Assembly (NCBI GenBank): GCA_001464115.1
Contig: LNES01000001.1
Location: forward strand, 56,491-120,490
Direction of reading: 5' to 3'
Length of the DNA stretch: 64,000 bases
DNA from: Chlamydiae bacterium Ga0074140
GTDB taxonomy: Bacteria > Chlamydiota > Chlamydiia > Chlamydiales > Rhabdochlamydiaceae
A program made the translations under genes and the position numbers. This document shows positions 1-9,852 of the stretch, piece by piece. Under the pieces are notes generated by a model. The model saw only the letters and a list, made by a program, of their open reading frames with translations. It had not been told where the DNA came from and ran no database searches. Within the stretch, counting starts at the first letter, position 1, and each line of letters opens with the position of its first letter.

Positions 1-70
1 AGCCATACAATGAAAGCACACTAGAAAAAGGCCCAACACAATGGCCGCAGGCCTGGTTACGGAGAACAAG

Positions 71-1210
71 ATGAAGCCTTTGCGCGTTGGAATTGATGCT
101 TCGGCTCTCCGTGATTTTCGAGGAGGAGGGATCAATTATTACATCTTTTATCTTCTAGATGAACTTGTAAAACTGAAGTCAGACTGTCAGTTTTTCTTTT
201 ACGTGCCGAAGATCAGTGGAAAAGTCTCCCATTTTGCCCGCTACCCGAATGTCACTTTCCGGGAGGTCCCATTCCTCTCTTTTAAAAATATCCTCTGGAG
301 AAATAGCACGCTCCCCTTTCTACTTTGGAAAGAGAAGATCGATGTCTTCTGGATTACCAATTTTTATCTCTCTTTTGTGATCCCTAAGAGGGTGAAGAGG
401 ATACTCACGATCTACGATTTCGTTTCTATTCTTTTTCCGCAGACGGTCACATTTTTACACGGCATCTACCATCGAAGCATCACAAGAGGGAATTTGAAGA
501 GAGCGGACTATAGAGTGGTGATCTCAGAGGGCACGGGAAAACGGCTCAAAGAGTTGTTTGGATTAGATTATGATGCAGTTGTCTATCCGCCTCATAAGAC
601 AGGCGTTGTTTACAAGGAGAAAAGCGTTTTGGATCCATTTCTTGCAGTGCAAGGATTGGAATATAACAATTATCTCGTATCTGTAAGTACGTGGGAACCG
701 CGAAAGAATTTTCTGCTCCTTACGCGGATCTATTGTAAAGCGATCGAAACCTATGGGCTGGAAAAAGTTATGCCCATGGTGATTGTGGGAGGTGGAGGGT
801 GGAGAAATCGGCAGATGATCAAAGAGTTTGAAGCTGCGCGAGAGAAATATCCAACACACTTCAAAATTGTGGGGAGAGTGGACGATGGGGAGCTTGCGCT
901 CTATCTTTCCGGCGCCCGGTTTTATGTAGCTCTTTCGGTTTATGAGGGATATGGGATGCCGATCGCAGAGGCGCGGCGGTGCCGCACGCCAGTGATCTGC
1001 ATGGATGTACCAGAAATGCGGGAAGCGGCAGAGAATGATGCCATTTTCGTCACTTCAGAGACAGTCGAGGAGGCACTTCCAAAGATGATGCTTAAAAAAG
1101 AGGTGAGCGGTCTGGAGAAAAAGCCTTTCAAGCTCACGTACCCGACCAATGCCGAAAGCGCGGCGAAATTAGCCGCTATCCTTTCAAAAATACAAGAAGC
1201 TTCAGTCTAA
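71..1210 (+). CDS. GT4-family glycosyltransferase
   Basis: Cytoplasmic GT-B glycosyltransferase, probably adding a sugar (plausibly mannose or a derivative, given the neighbours) to a surface polysaccharide. The C-terminal half has the nucleotide-sugar side of GT4 enzymes: a glycine-rich VIVGGGGWRN stretch, then YEGYGMPIAEA, the acidic EX7E-type region. The N-terminal half starts with the usual VGIDASALRD strand and a GGGI loop. I choose ATG 71 over the in-frame ATG at 41 because GGAG lies seven bases upstream and the first ten residues of the longer form look unlike a family N-terminus. It is first in a + strand run with gmd, a second GT4 enzyme and manC. Donor and acceptor cannot be read from sequence. 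Confidence 0.87.
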   Translation: MKPLRVGIDASALRDFRGGGINYYIFYLLDELVKLKSDCQFFFYVPKISGKVSHFARYPNVTFREVPFLSFKNILWRNSTLPFLLWKEKIDVFWITNFYLSFVIPKRVKRILTIYDFVSILFPQTVTFLHGIYHRSITRGNLKRADYRVVISEGTGKRLKELFGLDYDAVVYPPHKTGVVYKEKSVLDPFLAVQGLEYNNYLVSVSTWEPRKNFLLLTRIYCKAIETYGLEKVMPMVIVGGGGWRNRQMIKEFEAAREKYPTHFKIVGRVDDGELALYLSGARFYVALSVYEGYGMPIAEARRCRTPVICMDVPEMREAAENDAIFVTSETVEEALPKMMLKKEVSGLEKKPFKLTYPTNAESAAKLAAILSKIQEASV

Positions 1211-1239
1211 TTGGGCATTTCCTCTAGTATGGTCTCATT

Positions 1240-2289
1240 ATGAAAAGCGCACTCGTTACCGGTATCACCGGCCAGGATGGTTCCTATTTGGCAGAACTCC
1301 TCTTGCAAAAGGGGTATATCGTTCACGGTCTTGTGAGACGAAGTTCCTCTCCTAACCGTTCGCGAATCGCACACCTTCAGACAGATGAGACAGTGAGAAC
1401 GCGGCTCTTCCTTCACGAAGGGGATTTAAGCGACTCTTCGAGTTTAGCGCGGGTTGTGGAGTCTGCTCAGCCACAAGAGGTGTATAATCTCGGAGCGATG
1501 AGCGATGTGAAAGTCTCCTTTGACCTCCCCGAATATTCTGCAGATATCGATGGCGTGGGAGTGCTTAGATTATTGGAAGCAGTACGCTCGTTTGATCCCT
1601 CTATTCGTTTTTACCAAGCTTCGACATCTGAACTATATGGAAAAGTGCGTGCGATCCCGCAAAATGAGGATACACCTTTTCATCCGCGATCTCCCTACGG
1701 CGTCGCTAAGCTCTATGCTTACTGGGCTGTGATCAATTACCGTGAAGCGTATCAGATGTACGCTTGTAACGGGATCCTCTTCAACCATGAAAGCCCTCGG
1801 CGCGGAGAGAACTTCGTATCGCGCAAAATTACGCTTGCAGCTGCCAAAATTAAGCTCGGCCTCCAAGATAAGCTCATTTTGGGGAATCTCGATGCGAAAC
1901 GGGATTGGGGCTATGCTAAAGATTTCGTTGAAGGCATGTGGCTCATGTTGCAGCAGAAAAATCCGGAAGATTTTGTGCTTGCAACAGGTGAAACCACCTC
2001 TGTGCGTCGGTTTGTGGAACTTGCTTTTGAAGAGCTGGGAATCCAGATTGCCTGGGAAGGTAAAGGGCTCAAAGAGAAGGGGAAAAATGCTGAGACTGGA
2101 GATATTCTCATCGAAATTTCCTCCGAACTTTTTCGCCCGGCAGAGGTAGAACTCCTTCTGGGGGATGCGACCAAAGCAAAGCAGAAGCTCCAATGGACAA
2201 ACAAAACCTCTCTTGAAGAGCTTGTCCGCATCATGGTTCAAGCAGATCTTCAAATGCTCACCCGCGAACCTGCCATATCTCCTGCATGA
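1240..2289 (+). CDS. gmd: GDP-mannose 4,6-dehydratase
   Basis: Converts GDP-D-mannose to GDP-4-keto-6-deoxymannose, the precursor of GDP-fucose, GDP-rhamnose and related deoxysugars. It is an extended SDR enzyme of typical length (349 residues). The N-terminus has the NADP motif [14 protein letters not shown], the middle has ASTSELYGK with the catalytic Ser/Thr and Glu, and [12 protein letters not shown] carries the YxxxK pair. [11 protein letters not shown], typical of Gmd, is also present. The stop overlaps the start of the next glycosyltransferase (ATGA), so the two are probably translationally coupled. No reductase (rmd or fcl) that would finish the sugar is visible in the window; it may lie upstream of base 1. 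Confidence 0.96.
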   Translation: MKSALVTGITGQDGSYLAELLLQKGYIVHGLVRRSSSPNRSRIAHLQTDETVRTRLFLHEGDLSDSSSLARVVESAQPQEVYNLGAMSDVKVSFDLPEYSADIDGVGVLRLLEAVRSFDPSIRFYQASTSELYGKVRAIPQNEDTPFHPRSPYGVAKLYAYWAVINYREAYQMYACNGILFNHESPRRGENFVSRKITLAAAKIKLGLQDKLILGNLDAKRDWGYAKDFVEGMWLMLQQKNPEDFVLATGETTSVRRFVELAFEELGIQIAWEGKGLKEKGKNAETGDILIEISSELFRPAEVELLLGDATKAKQKLQWTNKTSLEELVRIMVQADLQMLTREPAISPA

Positions 2290-3434
2290 AAACAGCGCTT
2301 GTTCACGACTGGCTTGTCGGTGTGGGCGGTGGTGAGAAGTGTTTAGAAGCGATCTACGATCTTTTTCCCTCTCCGATCTACACACTCGTAAAGGATGAGT
2401 GGAAGATTCAGGGTCTTCGCTGTGCCCAGGCAGTGCTTCACAGCTCGTTTCTCCAAAAATTTCCGAGAGCAAGCAGCGCATATCGTAATTACCTTCCCCT
2501 TTTTCCCCAGGCAATCGAGCAGTTTGACCTGAGTGGCTACGATCTCATTCTTTCCACCTCTCATGCCGTAGCAAAAGGGGTGCTTACGCATAGCGAACAG
2601 CTACACATTTGCTACTGCTTTACTCCGATGCGCTACGCTTGGGATCTCACACATACCTACCTTCGAGAGCTTGGGAGCTTACGTAAGTTTTGTGCACGCC
2701 TTGCGCTAAAATCATTGCGCGAGTGGGATCTTCTCTCTTCGAACCGCGTCGATCATTTTGTGGCGATCTCCCATTACATCGCCCGCAGAATTCAGAAGGT
2801 CTATGGAAAAGAGGCGACAGTAATCTACCCACCAGTGGCAACGCGCAACTTCTCTCCTGATCCACAAAAAGAGGAATTCTACCTAACCGCTTCTCGTCTT
2901 GTGCCTTACAAAAAAATAGATATGATCGTTGAGACATTTGCACAGATGCCGGATAAGAAACTCGTTGTAATTGGGGATGGCCCTGAAATGTCCAAGGTAA
3001 AGAAGAAAGCCGCAAAAAACATCGAAATCTTGGGCCATCAGAGCGATGCAGTCTTGCGTCAGCACTATGCAAAGGCAAAGGCCTTTGTTTATGCCGCTGA
3101 AGAGGATTTCGGAATCGTCATGGTTGAAGCGCAAGCTTCTGGAACTCCGGTGATCGCCTTTGGGAGAGGTGCGGCTCTTGAAATTGTCGTCGAAGAAAAA
3201 ACAGGCATCTTCTTCCCTGATCAGACGATCGAAAGTTTAGCGGTTGCCGTTGAAGATTTTGAACGTAGACAAGAACTGTTTGATCCGCAAACAATCAAAG
3301 CGCATGCAGAAACTTTTAGCGAAGAGCGCTTCAAACGCGAGTATAAGGCCTTCGTGAAGCAGAAATTGGAGAACTTCTATGAAAATCGTCATCCTAGCCG
3401 GCGGCAGCGGGACCCGTCTCTGGCCCGTCTCTAG
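2286..3434 (+). CDS. GT4-family glycosyltransferase
   Basis: A second GT-B enzyme, 382 residues, of the type found in GDP-mannose-dependent polysaccharide clusters. It begins with [13 protein letters not shown], characteristic of this mannosyltransferase-like subgroup, and has [11 protein letters not shown] in the linker, then LVVIGDGPE and the C-terminal [20 protein letters not shown] block with the EX7E acidic residues. It overlaps gmd by four bases, and its last 56 bases overlap manC, so the cluster is tightly packed and probably one transcript. Mannosyl transfer is inferred from the subgroup and neighbours. Confidence 0.88.
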   Translation: MKTALVHDWLVGVGGGEKCLEAIYDLFPSPIYTLVKDEWKIQGLRCAQAVLHSSFLQKFPRASSAYRNYLPLFPQAIEQFDLSGYDLILSTSHAVAKGVLTHSEQLHICYCFTPMRYAWDLTHTYLRELGSLRKFCARLALKSLREWDLLSSNRVDHFVAISHYIARRIQKVYGKEATVIYPPVATRNFSPDPQKEEFYLTASRLVPYKKIDMIVETFAQMPDKKLVVIGDGPEMSKVKKKAAKNIEILGHQSDAVLRQHYAKAKAFVYAAEEDFGIVMVEAQASGTPVIAFGRGAALEIVVEEKTGIFFPDQTIESLAVAVEDFERRQELFDPQTIKAHAETFSEERFKREYKAFVKQKLENFYENRHPSRRQRDPSLARL

Positions 3435-4749
3435 ACAAGCCTTTCCCAAGCAGTTTCTCCACTTTGGAGATCACCTCTCTCTGCTTCAAAAGACCATTAA
3501 ACGCTTTCTTTCAGCGTTTGATGTTTCCGATTTTCTCATCTTGACCAATCAAGAATATTATCACCTGGTTAAGAGCCAGGTGTCCGAAATCGACCCTAAA
3601 CTCGTAGGAGCCATTCTCGTTGAGCCCGAGCGAAAAAACACTGCTCCTGCAATTGCGCTCGCCGTAAAATATATGCAGGAGTTTATGGGGGTGGAAGAGG
3701 ATGAGAGTTTTGTCGTTTCGGCTTCCGACCATCTTCTTTCACCTGAAGCGACTTTTCTCGAAGGAGTGAAGCGGGCGGAGAAAATTTCTAAAGAGAAGAA
3801 GCATGTTGTCTTTGGAATCCGTCCGCACAAGCCTGAAACGGGCTATGGTTATATCAAAGCCAAAGGCGAAAAAGTCGAACAGTTTGTTGAAAAACCTGAT
3901 CTTGCAACGGCGCAGAAATATCTTCTGAGTGGCGAATATCTTTGGAACTCGGGGATTTTCGTTTTCCAGGTGCAGACATTTTTAAAAGAGATCAAGAAAC
4001 ACTGCTCTCAGATCGGAGAGATGTTCTCGCTCTCATTCAAAGAGATGGTAAGCCACTTTTCTGAAATGCCTGATATTTCGATCGATTACGCACTCCTTGA
4101 AAAGCCTACACCTACGGGCGTAGTTGCACTTGATATTACCTGGTCTGATGTGGGCTCTTGGGACAGCGTCTATGAGATGCTCGGTAAAGATGAAGATCAG
4201 AATGTAAAGATTGGCAATGTGCACGCGGTCGACACAAAAAACTGCCTCATTGTTGGGGGAAAAAGGCTCATCTCCACGATCGGTCTAGAAGACATTTTTG
4301 TGATCGAAACCGAGGATGCCCTCTGTATCGGGAAAAAGGGGGATTCCCAACGCGTAAAATCTATCGTCGAACAGTTAAAAAAGCAGAAGAGCAAAGAGGT
4401 TCTCCACCATGTAACCTCACATCGTCCTTGGGGAAGTTTTACCGTTTTAGAAGAGGGAGAGAGGTATAAAATTAAACGGATAATCGTTGAACCCATGCAA
4501 AGACTTAGTCTCCAGATGCACTATCATCGTAGTGAACACTGGGTGGTCATTAAAGGAACGGCAAAGGTGACAACCGGAGAAACAGAGTCTCTTTTGCACG
4601 AAAACGAGAGCGTTTATATTTCTAAGTCGACAATGCACCGCCTAGAAAATCCTGGCAAAGTCCCTCTCGAAATCATTGAAGTGCAGGTGGGAGAGTATGT
4701 CGGTGAAGATGACATTGTCCGTGTCGAAGATGTTTACGGCCGCGTTTAA
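3379..4749 (+). CDS. manC: Mannose-1-phosphate guanylyltransferase / phosphomannose isomerase
   Basis: Bifunctional type II enzyme that makes GDP-mannose, the substrate of Gmd two genes upstream. The N-terminal nucleotidyltransferase domain has the pyrophosphorylase signature [14 protein letters not shown] and FVEKPD. The C-terminal cupin domain (roughly residues 345-456) has RPWGSFTVLEEG and QMHYHRSEHW, the metal-binding isomerase region. Length (456) is normal for AlgA/CpsB/ManC proteins. The start at 3379 has GGAG upstream inside the previous gene and gives a complete signature; the 56-base overlap with the upstream gene is large but both reading frames are clearly coding. Confidence 0.95.
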   Translation: MKIVILAGGSGTRLWPVSRQAFPKQFLHFGDHLSLLQKTIKRFLSAFDVSDFLILTNQEYYHLVKSQVSEIDPKLVGAILVEPERKNTAPAIALAVKYMQEFMGVEEDESFVVSASDHLLSPEATFLEGVKRAEKISKEKKHVVFGIRPHKPETGYGYIKAKGEKVEQFVEKPDLATAQKYLLSGEYLWNSGIFVFQVQTFLKEIKKHCSQIGEMFSLSFKEMVSHFSEMPDISIDYALLEKPTPTGVVALDITWSDVGSWDSVYEMLGKDEDQNVKIGNVHAVDTKNCLIVGGKRLISTIGLEDIFVIETEDALCIGKKGDSQRVKSIVEQLKKQKSKEVLHHVTSHRPWGSFTVLEEGERYKIKRIIVEPMQRLSLQMHYHRSEHWVVIKGTAKVTTGETESLLHENESVYISKSTMHRLENPGKVPLEIIEVQVGEYVGEDDIVRVEDVYGRV

Positions 4750-6058
4750 GAACAGGAGCATCTCTTCATCAAGAAATGTAAATCCGTTTTACTTTCTTGT
4801 TTTTCTCTTTTTTCTAACGCTCTCCGCAGACTTGTGGCATATCGAGCTTTTCATTTTCAGAGCGAAAGTCAACCATCTGCTTGCACTGTTGCTTTTTGGC
4901 GGTTATTTTTTGATCTACAAGCAGTTTAAGATCGAGCGCTCCCTTCTTCTAGTCGCTTTTCTTATTTTTCTCTCCCTCGCTCTGTCTGCTTGTTTAAGCG
5001 ATTTTCCTCTGCGCTGTTTGGGTTATCTGGGCGTGTATCTCTTTCTTTTCACAGCCTATTTTCTTCTACCATTAAATCTAGTTTTGCATTGTGATACGGA
5101 GAAGATTTTCAGGGTCTACTATCTCAGCTTTTGGGTGATAGGCCTCTACGCAATCGGACAGTTCCTTCTCTCGCTAGTGGGCGTCATAGATCCCCATGTT
5201 CGACAATTTGTCGGCAGGCTTGCTCGTCCCCACGCCCTCTCCTACGAACCCTCGTTCTACGCTCTCTATCTCACCGCGTATGTGATGTGTGCAAACTTCC
5301 TCTTCTTCATCCAAGAGAGGGTTCGATGGAAGGGAGTGGCTAAACTTCTTCTTCTCAACCTTTGCCTTTGTATCGCTTTTTCGACGGGAGGATTCCTCGC
5401 CTATTTTATCTTTCTAACTCTTACGCTCCTCCTCTGTCTATCGCCTCAAATACAGGCCTATTTTCCAAAATATAGAAAACGTGTTGCGATAGTGTTTGTT
5501 AGCTTTACTCTTCTGGTATTTGGAGGGGTACTTTACCTTGAGCGGATTTTTCAGGGATATTTTTTGAAAATTTTTACAGAGGGGTTTTACACACAAGATT
5601 CGTTTACGGTGCGGTGGGAGGGGATAAAAAATGGATTCGAGGTTTTCCTCTCCAGACCTTTTTTTGGAGTGGGCATCGGTGGAATGGGACCCCATCTCTA
5701 CCAGCAGCGAAATCCTGACAGCACGACCCCTGCGCTTCTATCATTGGAAGAGATCGAGCTTTATGATCCCACAAACGTATTCACAGAAGTTCTGTCTGGA
5801 ATGGGCATCTTTGGTCTCGCTTGCTTTGCTCTTCTCTTCTGGGTATTCATCCAAAAGTTCCGCAAAACACTCCAGATCCCCACACTCTCCCTCCAAGAAC
5901 GCCGACTGGCCTATGGATTCTTTTTCTCGCTCGTCGTACTTATCTTAGAGCTCCAATTCAACCAGACTCTCTTCCGCACATACATCTGGGTCCACGCAGC
6001 CATGATCTATGGGTATCTGCATAAACTTCAGCCAGTTCGAAAGTTAAGTAGTTTCTAG
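4730..6058 (+). CDS. O-antigen polymerase/ligase-like membrane protein
   Basis: Very hydrophobic protein with about ten to twelve membrane segments and a large loop late in the sequence (around GVGIGGMGPHLYQQRN), the layout of Wzy polymerases and WaaL ligases. It would join or polymerise lipid-linked sugars at the outer face of the inner membrane. The C-terminal half has RWEGIKNGFEVF followed by PTNVFTEVLSGMGIFG, which resembles the Wzy_C region. The start is uncertain: in-frame ATGs exist at 4676, 4697, 4709 and 4730, and I take 4730 because it overlaps manC least. Polymerase versus ligase cannot be decided here. Confidence 0.75.
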   Translation: MFTAAFKNRSISSSRNVNPFYFLVFLFFLTLSADLWHIELFIFRAKVNHLLALLLFGGYFLIYKQFKIERSLLLVAFLIFLSLALSACLSDFPLRCLGYLGVYLFLFTAYFLLPLNLVLHCDTEKIFRVYYLSFWVIGLYAIGQFLLSLVGVIDPHVRQFVGRLARPHALSYEPSFYALYLTAYVMCANFLFFIQERVRWKGVAKLLLLNLCLCIAFSTGGFLAYFIFLTLTLLLCLSPQIQAYFPKYRKRVAIVFVSFTLLVFGGVLYLERIFQGYFLKIFTEGFYTQDSFTVRWEGIKNGFEVFLSRPFFGVGIGGMGPHLYQQRNPDSTTPALLSLEEIELYDPTNVFTEVLSGMGIFGLACFALLFWVFIQKFRKTLQIPTLSLQERRLAYGFFFSLVVLILELQFNQTLFRTYIWVHAAMIYGYLHKLQPVRKLSSF

Positions 6059-6070
6059 AGATTCCCATAG

Positions 6071-6198
6071 CAAGTCGGGCTGCATCAAGCTGCTCATCCC
6101 CTTTCCCTTATGGGGCGGGGACCTTTCCGAGTCATGATGCAGAAAAGAAAACTCTTCTCCGTACTGCGAGACGACGCGAGAAAGGGGTCCCCGACTTG
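6071..6198. repeat. Short copy of a dispersed palindromic repeat
   Basis: Non-coding 128-base unit between the convergent ends of the polymerase-like gene and topA. It opens with CAAGTCGGG and closes with CCCCGACTTG, an inverted pair. Its interior shares long blocks with 49467-49580: CCGAGTCATGATGCAGAA (6127-6144 here) and TACTGCGAGACGACGCGAG (6162-6180 here). It looks like the core of that larger element without its outer arms. As a hairpin between two gene ends it might also stop transcription from both sides. Confidence 0.75.
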
Positions 6199-6234
6199 TG
6201 TGTCTCTTTTTTACCCAGTACAGAGTCTGCTTTT

Positions 6235-8808
6235 TTAAGAAAGGTGCTTATTCAGCAAGCCGGGCATCTTCATCATGTTGATCGGCTCTTTGCTGCCGAA
6301 GACTTTGGCGAGCTTCTCGTCAGGGATGATCATGCGACCGTTCTGAGGGTCTTGGCGGTTGTGAGCTTTGATATATTCCCAGATTTTCTTCATGACGTCT
6401 GGTCTTGAGAGCTCTTTTGCTCCCAGCACATCTTGGAGCGCTGGAGAGAGCTTCATCGGTTTTGTGAGGTGTGGAGCGGCTTTCTTCTTCTCTTTTGGTG
6501 CTTTTTCTTCAGACATTTTTTTGCCTCCCTTTTTGAACTTCTCTTTGAATTTCGATTTCTTCACATAAGGCGTTTTTGGATGATCAGGGTACTTCTTTTC
6601 AAGCTCTTCTAGATCATTCACGATCACATCGCAGTCTGGGTAGTTGGAACAAGAGAAGAAAGGCTTCCCAAAGCGCGATCTGCGCTGCACCATTTTCCCA
6701 TCGCAGCCCAGAGCCGGGCAGGTCGGCATATTTTCTGGAAGAGGTTCTCCCTTTTTGGGAATATTGACGATCCCTTTGCACTCGGGGTACTTCGTACATC
6801 CGAGGAAGGGTCCAAATTTCCCGTGGCGCAGTTTCATCGGACTTCCATCTTTAGGGCAAGGCTGATTCCAGTCGAAATCGTCTGCGTAATCCTCTTTCTT
6901 GAAGTTCAACGCCTCGATAGGAGCTGTAAATGAACAGGTCGGGTAGTCGGAGCAGCCGTAGAAATATTTCCTGCGCGACCAGATCTTCTGGAGCTTATGT
7001 CCACAGTCGGGGCAGGTGATATCGGTCATGACGCGCGGAACAAACGCCTCTTTTTCTGCGGTTTCTACAGTCGGAATGAAATCTTTCCAGAATTCGCGGA
7101 TCAGCTCCTTCCAGTTCTTCTTGTTTTCAGCCACAAACTCGAGCTCATCTTCCATGGCCGCAGTGAAGCCAACATCCATGATGATCTTAAAATTAGCCTC
7201 GAGCATCTGTGCGATCACTCGCCCAAGCTCTGTCGGTTTAAGAGTGCCCTTCTCCTTTTCCGTGTAGTCGCGGCTCTGAATTTTATTCATGATGCTAGCG
7301 TAAGTCGAAGGTCTCCCAATGCCCAATTTTTCCAGTTCTTTAATGAGAGAAGCTTCTGTGAAGCGTGGAGGAGGGCGTGTAAATGCCTGTTGCGACTGCA
7401 CCTCAACCAGTTTTAAGATTTGGCCTTCAGTGAGAGGAGGCAGAATCTTATCTTCTTCTTTTTCCTTCTCCTCTTCGCCGTGGTTTTTATCTTGCTTCTC
7501 CTCATAGACGGCCAAGAAGCCTGAAAATTTCAAGATCGATCCTGTTGCGCGGAGGAGGATGTCCTGATCGGTTTCAATATCGCATGAGATTGTATCGTAG
7601 ATTGCAGGATTCATCTGCGATGCCAAAAAGCGCCTCCAGATCAGGAGGTAGAGTTTGAACTGATCTTCGTGGAGAAAGGATTTAATTTTTTCAGGAGAGT
7701 ATTGAAGATTTGTCGGACGGATCGCTTCGTGCGCATCTTGAGCACTCTTCTTGGTTACATACTGCTTGCCCTCCGAGGGGAGAAACTCTTTGCCATACTC
7801 ACTCAAGATGAGGCGCCGTGCCCCTTCGATCGCTTCAGGAGCGAGGCGCACCGAGTCGGTACGCATGTAGGTGATAAGACCTTCAGATCCTTCATGGCCC
7901 AAGTCGACCCCTTCATACAATCCCTGGGCGATGTTCATCGTTCGAGCCGCTGAAAACCCGTAATGCCGGCTTGCTTCCTGCTGCAAGGTCGAGGTGATGA
8001 ATGGAGCATAAGGGTTGCGCCGCTTCTCTCTCTTCTCAACGGATGAGACGGTATATTTGGCGCGCTTCAGCTTCGCCGTGATCTTTTCTGCAGTCTCCTG
8101 ATTCGAGATCGTGTAGACCTCTTTTCCCTCGATCGGTTCTTTTTCGACCTTTTTGCCCTCGACCGAATAGATGCCTGCGCGGAAGGTCGGCTCACGTTCT
8201 TTAGTCTGTAAAATGGATCCGATATTCCAATATTCGATAGGAATAAAGGCCTCGATCTCTTTTTCGCGGTCGACCACGAGTTTGAGTGCCACCGACTGCA
8301 CACGACCCGCAGAGAGGCCACCATCTCTGGCACCCTGCACACGGCGCGTCAAGATCGGAGAGATCTTATAACCTACAATCCTATCTAGAAGTCGTCGCGC
8401 TTGTTGGGCGTCGACAAGAGCCTGATCAATCTCGCGCGGATGCTCAAGGGCGTTCATCACTGCATCTTTAGTAAACTCGTTAAATGTCACGCGTTTGAAT
8501 TCTGTACCCTCGGGAAGAATCGAGGCGATGTGCCATGCAATAGCCTCTCCCTCGCGATCGGGGTCGGGCGAGAGGTAGACCACATCGACAAGTTTGGCCG
8601 CTTTTTTTAGCTTTTGAATGACATCTTTCTTGTCGGGCAGAATAGCGTATTGCGGCTCGAAGTCGTGTTCGACATCGATGCCGAAGCCTTTCTGGGGAAG
8701 ATCACGAATGTGGCCAACGGAAGATTCAAAAGAGTATCCTCGCCCTAAAAATTTTTTTAGAGTTTTGATCTTGGTTGGCGACTCAACGATGATCAGCGCT
8801 TTACGCAT
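6235..8808 (-). CDS. topA: DNA topoisomerase I with C-terminal SWIB domain
   Basis: Type IA topoisomerase that relaxes negative supercoils. The Toprim domain starts with LIIVESPTKIKTLKKF and has DPDREGEAIAWH; the catalytic tyrosine is Y314 in TYMRTDSVRLAP. Three four-cysteine zinc fingers follow (CPDCG...CSDYPTC, CPKDG...CTKYPEC, CPALGC...CSNYPDC), then a lysine-rich linker and a SWIB/MDM2-like domain over the last 75 or so residues (LSPALQDVLG ... DEKLAKVFGS). The TopA-SWIB fusion is a known chlamydial trait. The start overlaps the end of dprA by 16 bases. Length (857) fits the chlamydial form. Confidence 0.97.
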   Translation of the reverse strand: MRKALIIVESPTKIKTLKKFLGRGYSFESSVGHIRDLPQKGFGIDVEHDFEPQYAILPDKKDVIQKLKKAAKLVDVVYLSPDPDREGEAIAWHIASILPEGTEFKRVTFNEFTKDAVMNALEHPREIDQALVDAQQARRLLDRIVGYKISPILTRRVQGARDGGLSAGRVQSVALKLVVDREKEIEAFIPIEYWNIGSILQTKEREPTFRAGIYSVEGKKVEKEPIEGKEVYTISNQETAEKITAKLKRAKYTVSSVEKREKRRNPYAPFITSTLQQEASRHYGFSAARTMNIAQGLYEGVDLGHEGSEGLITYMRTDSVRLAPEAIEGARRLILSEYGKEFLPSEGKQYVTKKSAQDAHEAIRPTNLQYSPEKIKSFLHEDQFKLYLLIWRRFLASQMNPAIYDTISCDIETDQDILLRATGSILKFSGFLAVYEEKQDKNHGEEEKEKEEDKILPPLTEGQILKLVEVQSQQAFTRPPPRFTEASLIKELEKLGIGRPSTYASIMNKIQSRDYTEKEKGTLKPTELGRVIAQMLEANFKIIMDVGFTAAMEDELEFVAENKKNWKELIREFWKDFIPTVETAEKEAFVPRVMTDITCPDCGHKLQKIWSRRKYFYGCSDYPTCSFTAPIEALNFKKEDYADDFDWNQPCPKDGSPMKLRHGKFGPFLGCTKYPECKGIVNIPKKGEPLPENMPTCPALGCDGKMVQRRSRFGKPFFSCSNYPDCDVIVNDLEELEKKYPDHPKTPYVKKSKFKEKFKKGGKKMSEEKAPKEKKKAAPHLTKPMKLSPALQDVLGAKELSRPDVMKKIWEYIKAHNRQDPQNGRMIIPDEKLAKVFGSKEPINMMKMPGLLNKHLS

Positions 8809-9818
8809 AATTTGTACTGCCTACCTGGAAATTCCCGAATGGCCCCTTTTAAGACAAGCATCATTAATTGTGCACTCAATTTTGAAGGCGCAAGTTTTGT
8901 TCTGCTCATCAATTCATCAAAGCTGACCTCTTCCGTCGGAAAAAAAGAGAGCAGCTCCTGTTCATCTCCCTCCCCATGAGGGACAACCCCCTTTGAGTGA
9001 AAAGATAATTTACCTTTGTCAGGCTCAAGAAGGGATACCATCTCTTGCCCATTTTCCACAAGCAGAGCCTTTTGACTCTTAATCAATAGATGGTTGCCGC
9101 GGAAGCTTTCCATATCCACCCTGCCCGGTAGCGCAAAGCAGGGTTTTCCAAGATTTTTTGCCATTTCTAGAGTTAGCATCGCCCCACTTTTTTCAGGCGC
9201 TTCAACCAGGAGAGCTCCTTTTGCAAAAGCTGCAATCAGCCGATTGCGGCGCGGAAAAAAATGTTTTGCAGGCGCGGCGTTCATCGGAAATTCGCTGATC
9301 ACCGCCCCTTGTTTAGAGATCTCTTCGGCAAGCTGCGTATTCTCGCGGGGGTAGAGGTGCGCAAGCCCCGAACCGATAAAGGCGATCGTCTCGCCGGACC
9401 TCAATGCCCCAACGTGGGCTGCTGTATCGATCCCCCGGGCAAGACCGCTTACCACCGGCATTCCAAAGGAGGTGACCTCTTCGGCAATTTTTGCCGCACA
9501 CTCTTTCCCATATATGGAGCAGATACGCGTTCCCACGATCGCAATTGAGCTAGCCGCCGGGATTTTCCCCTTAACATATAGGATGGTCGGCGGGTCGGCG
9601 AGAGCAGAAAAGTTGGCGGGGTAGTCTGGATCCATGTAAGAAACGAGCCGGACACCCCATTTGTTAACCAGGGCAAGATCCTGCTCCCAGCCCTTTTTCT
9701 CTTGCCATGGGAGATGATCGAGTACCTGCTTAACACCCCCCATCTTCTCAACCAGCGGTCTGATCTCGCGAGGTTTTAGGAGGTGCGTCAGAATGAGCAA
9801 AGCTTCCCTTTCTTCCAT
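8793..9818 (-). CDS. dprA: DNA processing protein DprA (Smf)
   Basis: Binds single-stranded DNA and loads RecA during natural transformation. The Rossmann-like core is intact: IAIVGTRICSIYG, SGLARGIDTAAH, GSGLAHLYPREN, FFPRRNRLIA, SGAMLTLEMA and ALPGRVD, followed by a C-terminal winged-helix-like region. I prefer ATG 9818, which gives the family-like N-terminus MEEREALLIL. The in-frame ATG at 9854 would make the start codon overlap that of the divergent glycosyltransferase. It is upstream of topA and probably cotranscribed, since the two overlap. Confidence 0.94.
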   Translation of the reverse strand: MEEREALLILTHLLKPREIRPLVEKMGGVKQVLDHLPWQEKKGWEQDLALVNKWGVRLVSYMDPDYPANFSALADPPTILYVKGKIPAASSIAIVGTRICSIYGKECAAKIAEEVTSFGMPVVSGLARGIDTAAHVGALRSGETIAFIGSGLAHLYPRENTQLAEEISKQGAVISEFPMNAAPAKHFFPRRNRLIAAFAKGALLVEAPEKSGAMLTLEMAKNLGKPCFALPGRVDMESFRGNHLLIKSQKALLVENGQEMVSLLEPDKGKLSFHSKGVVPHGEGDEQELLSFFPTEEVSFDELMSRTKLAPSKLSAQLMMLVLKGAIREFPGRQYKLCVKR

Positions 9819-9852
9819 AACTCGTGTAAAATCCGTCAAAAAAGATTTATTC

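Noticed and set aside
1633..2514. 293-codon antisense frame over gmd and the second GT4 gene
   Set aside because: Both plus-strand genes are well-supported families; the antisense product has no recognisable domain.
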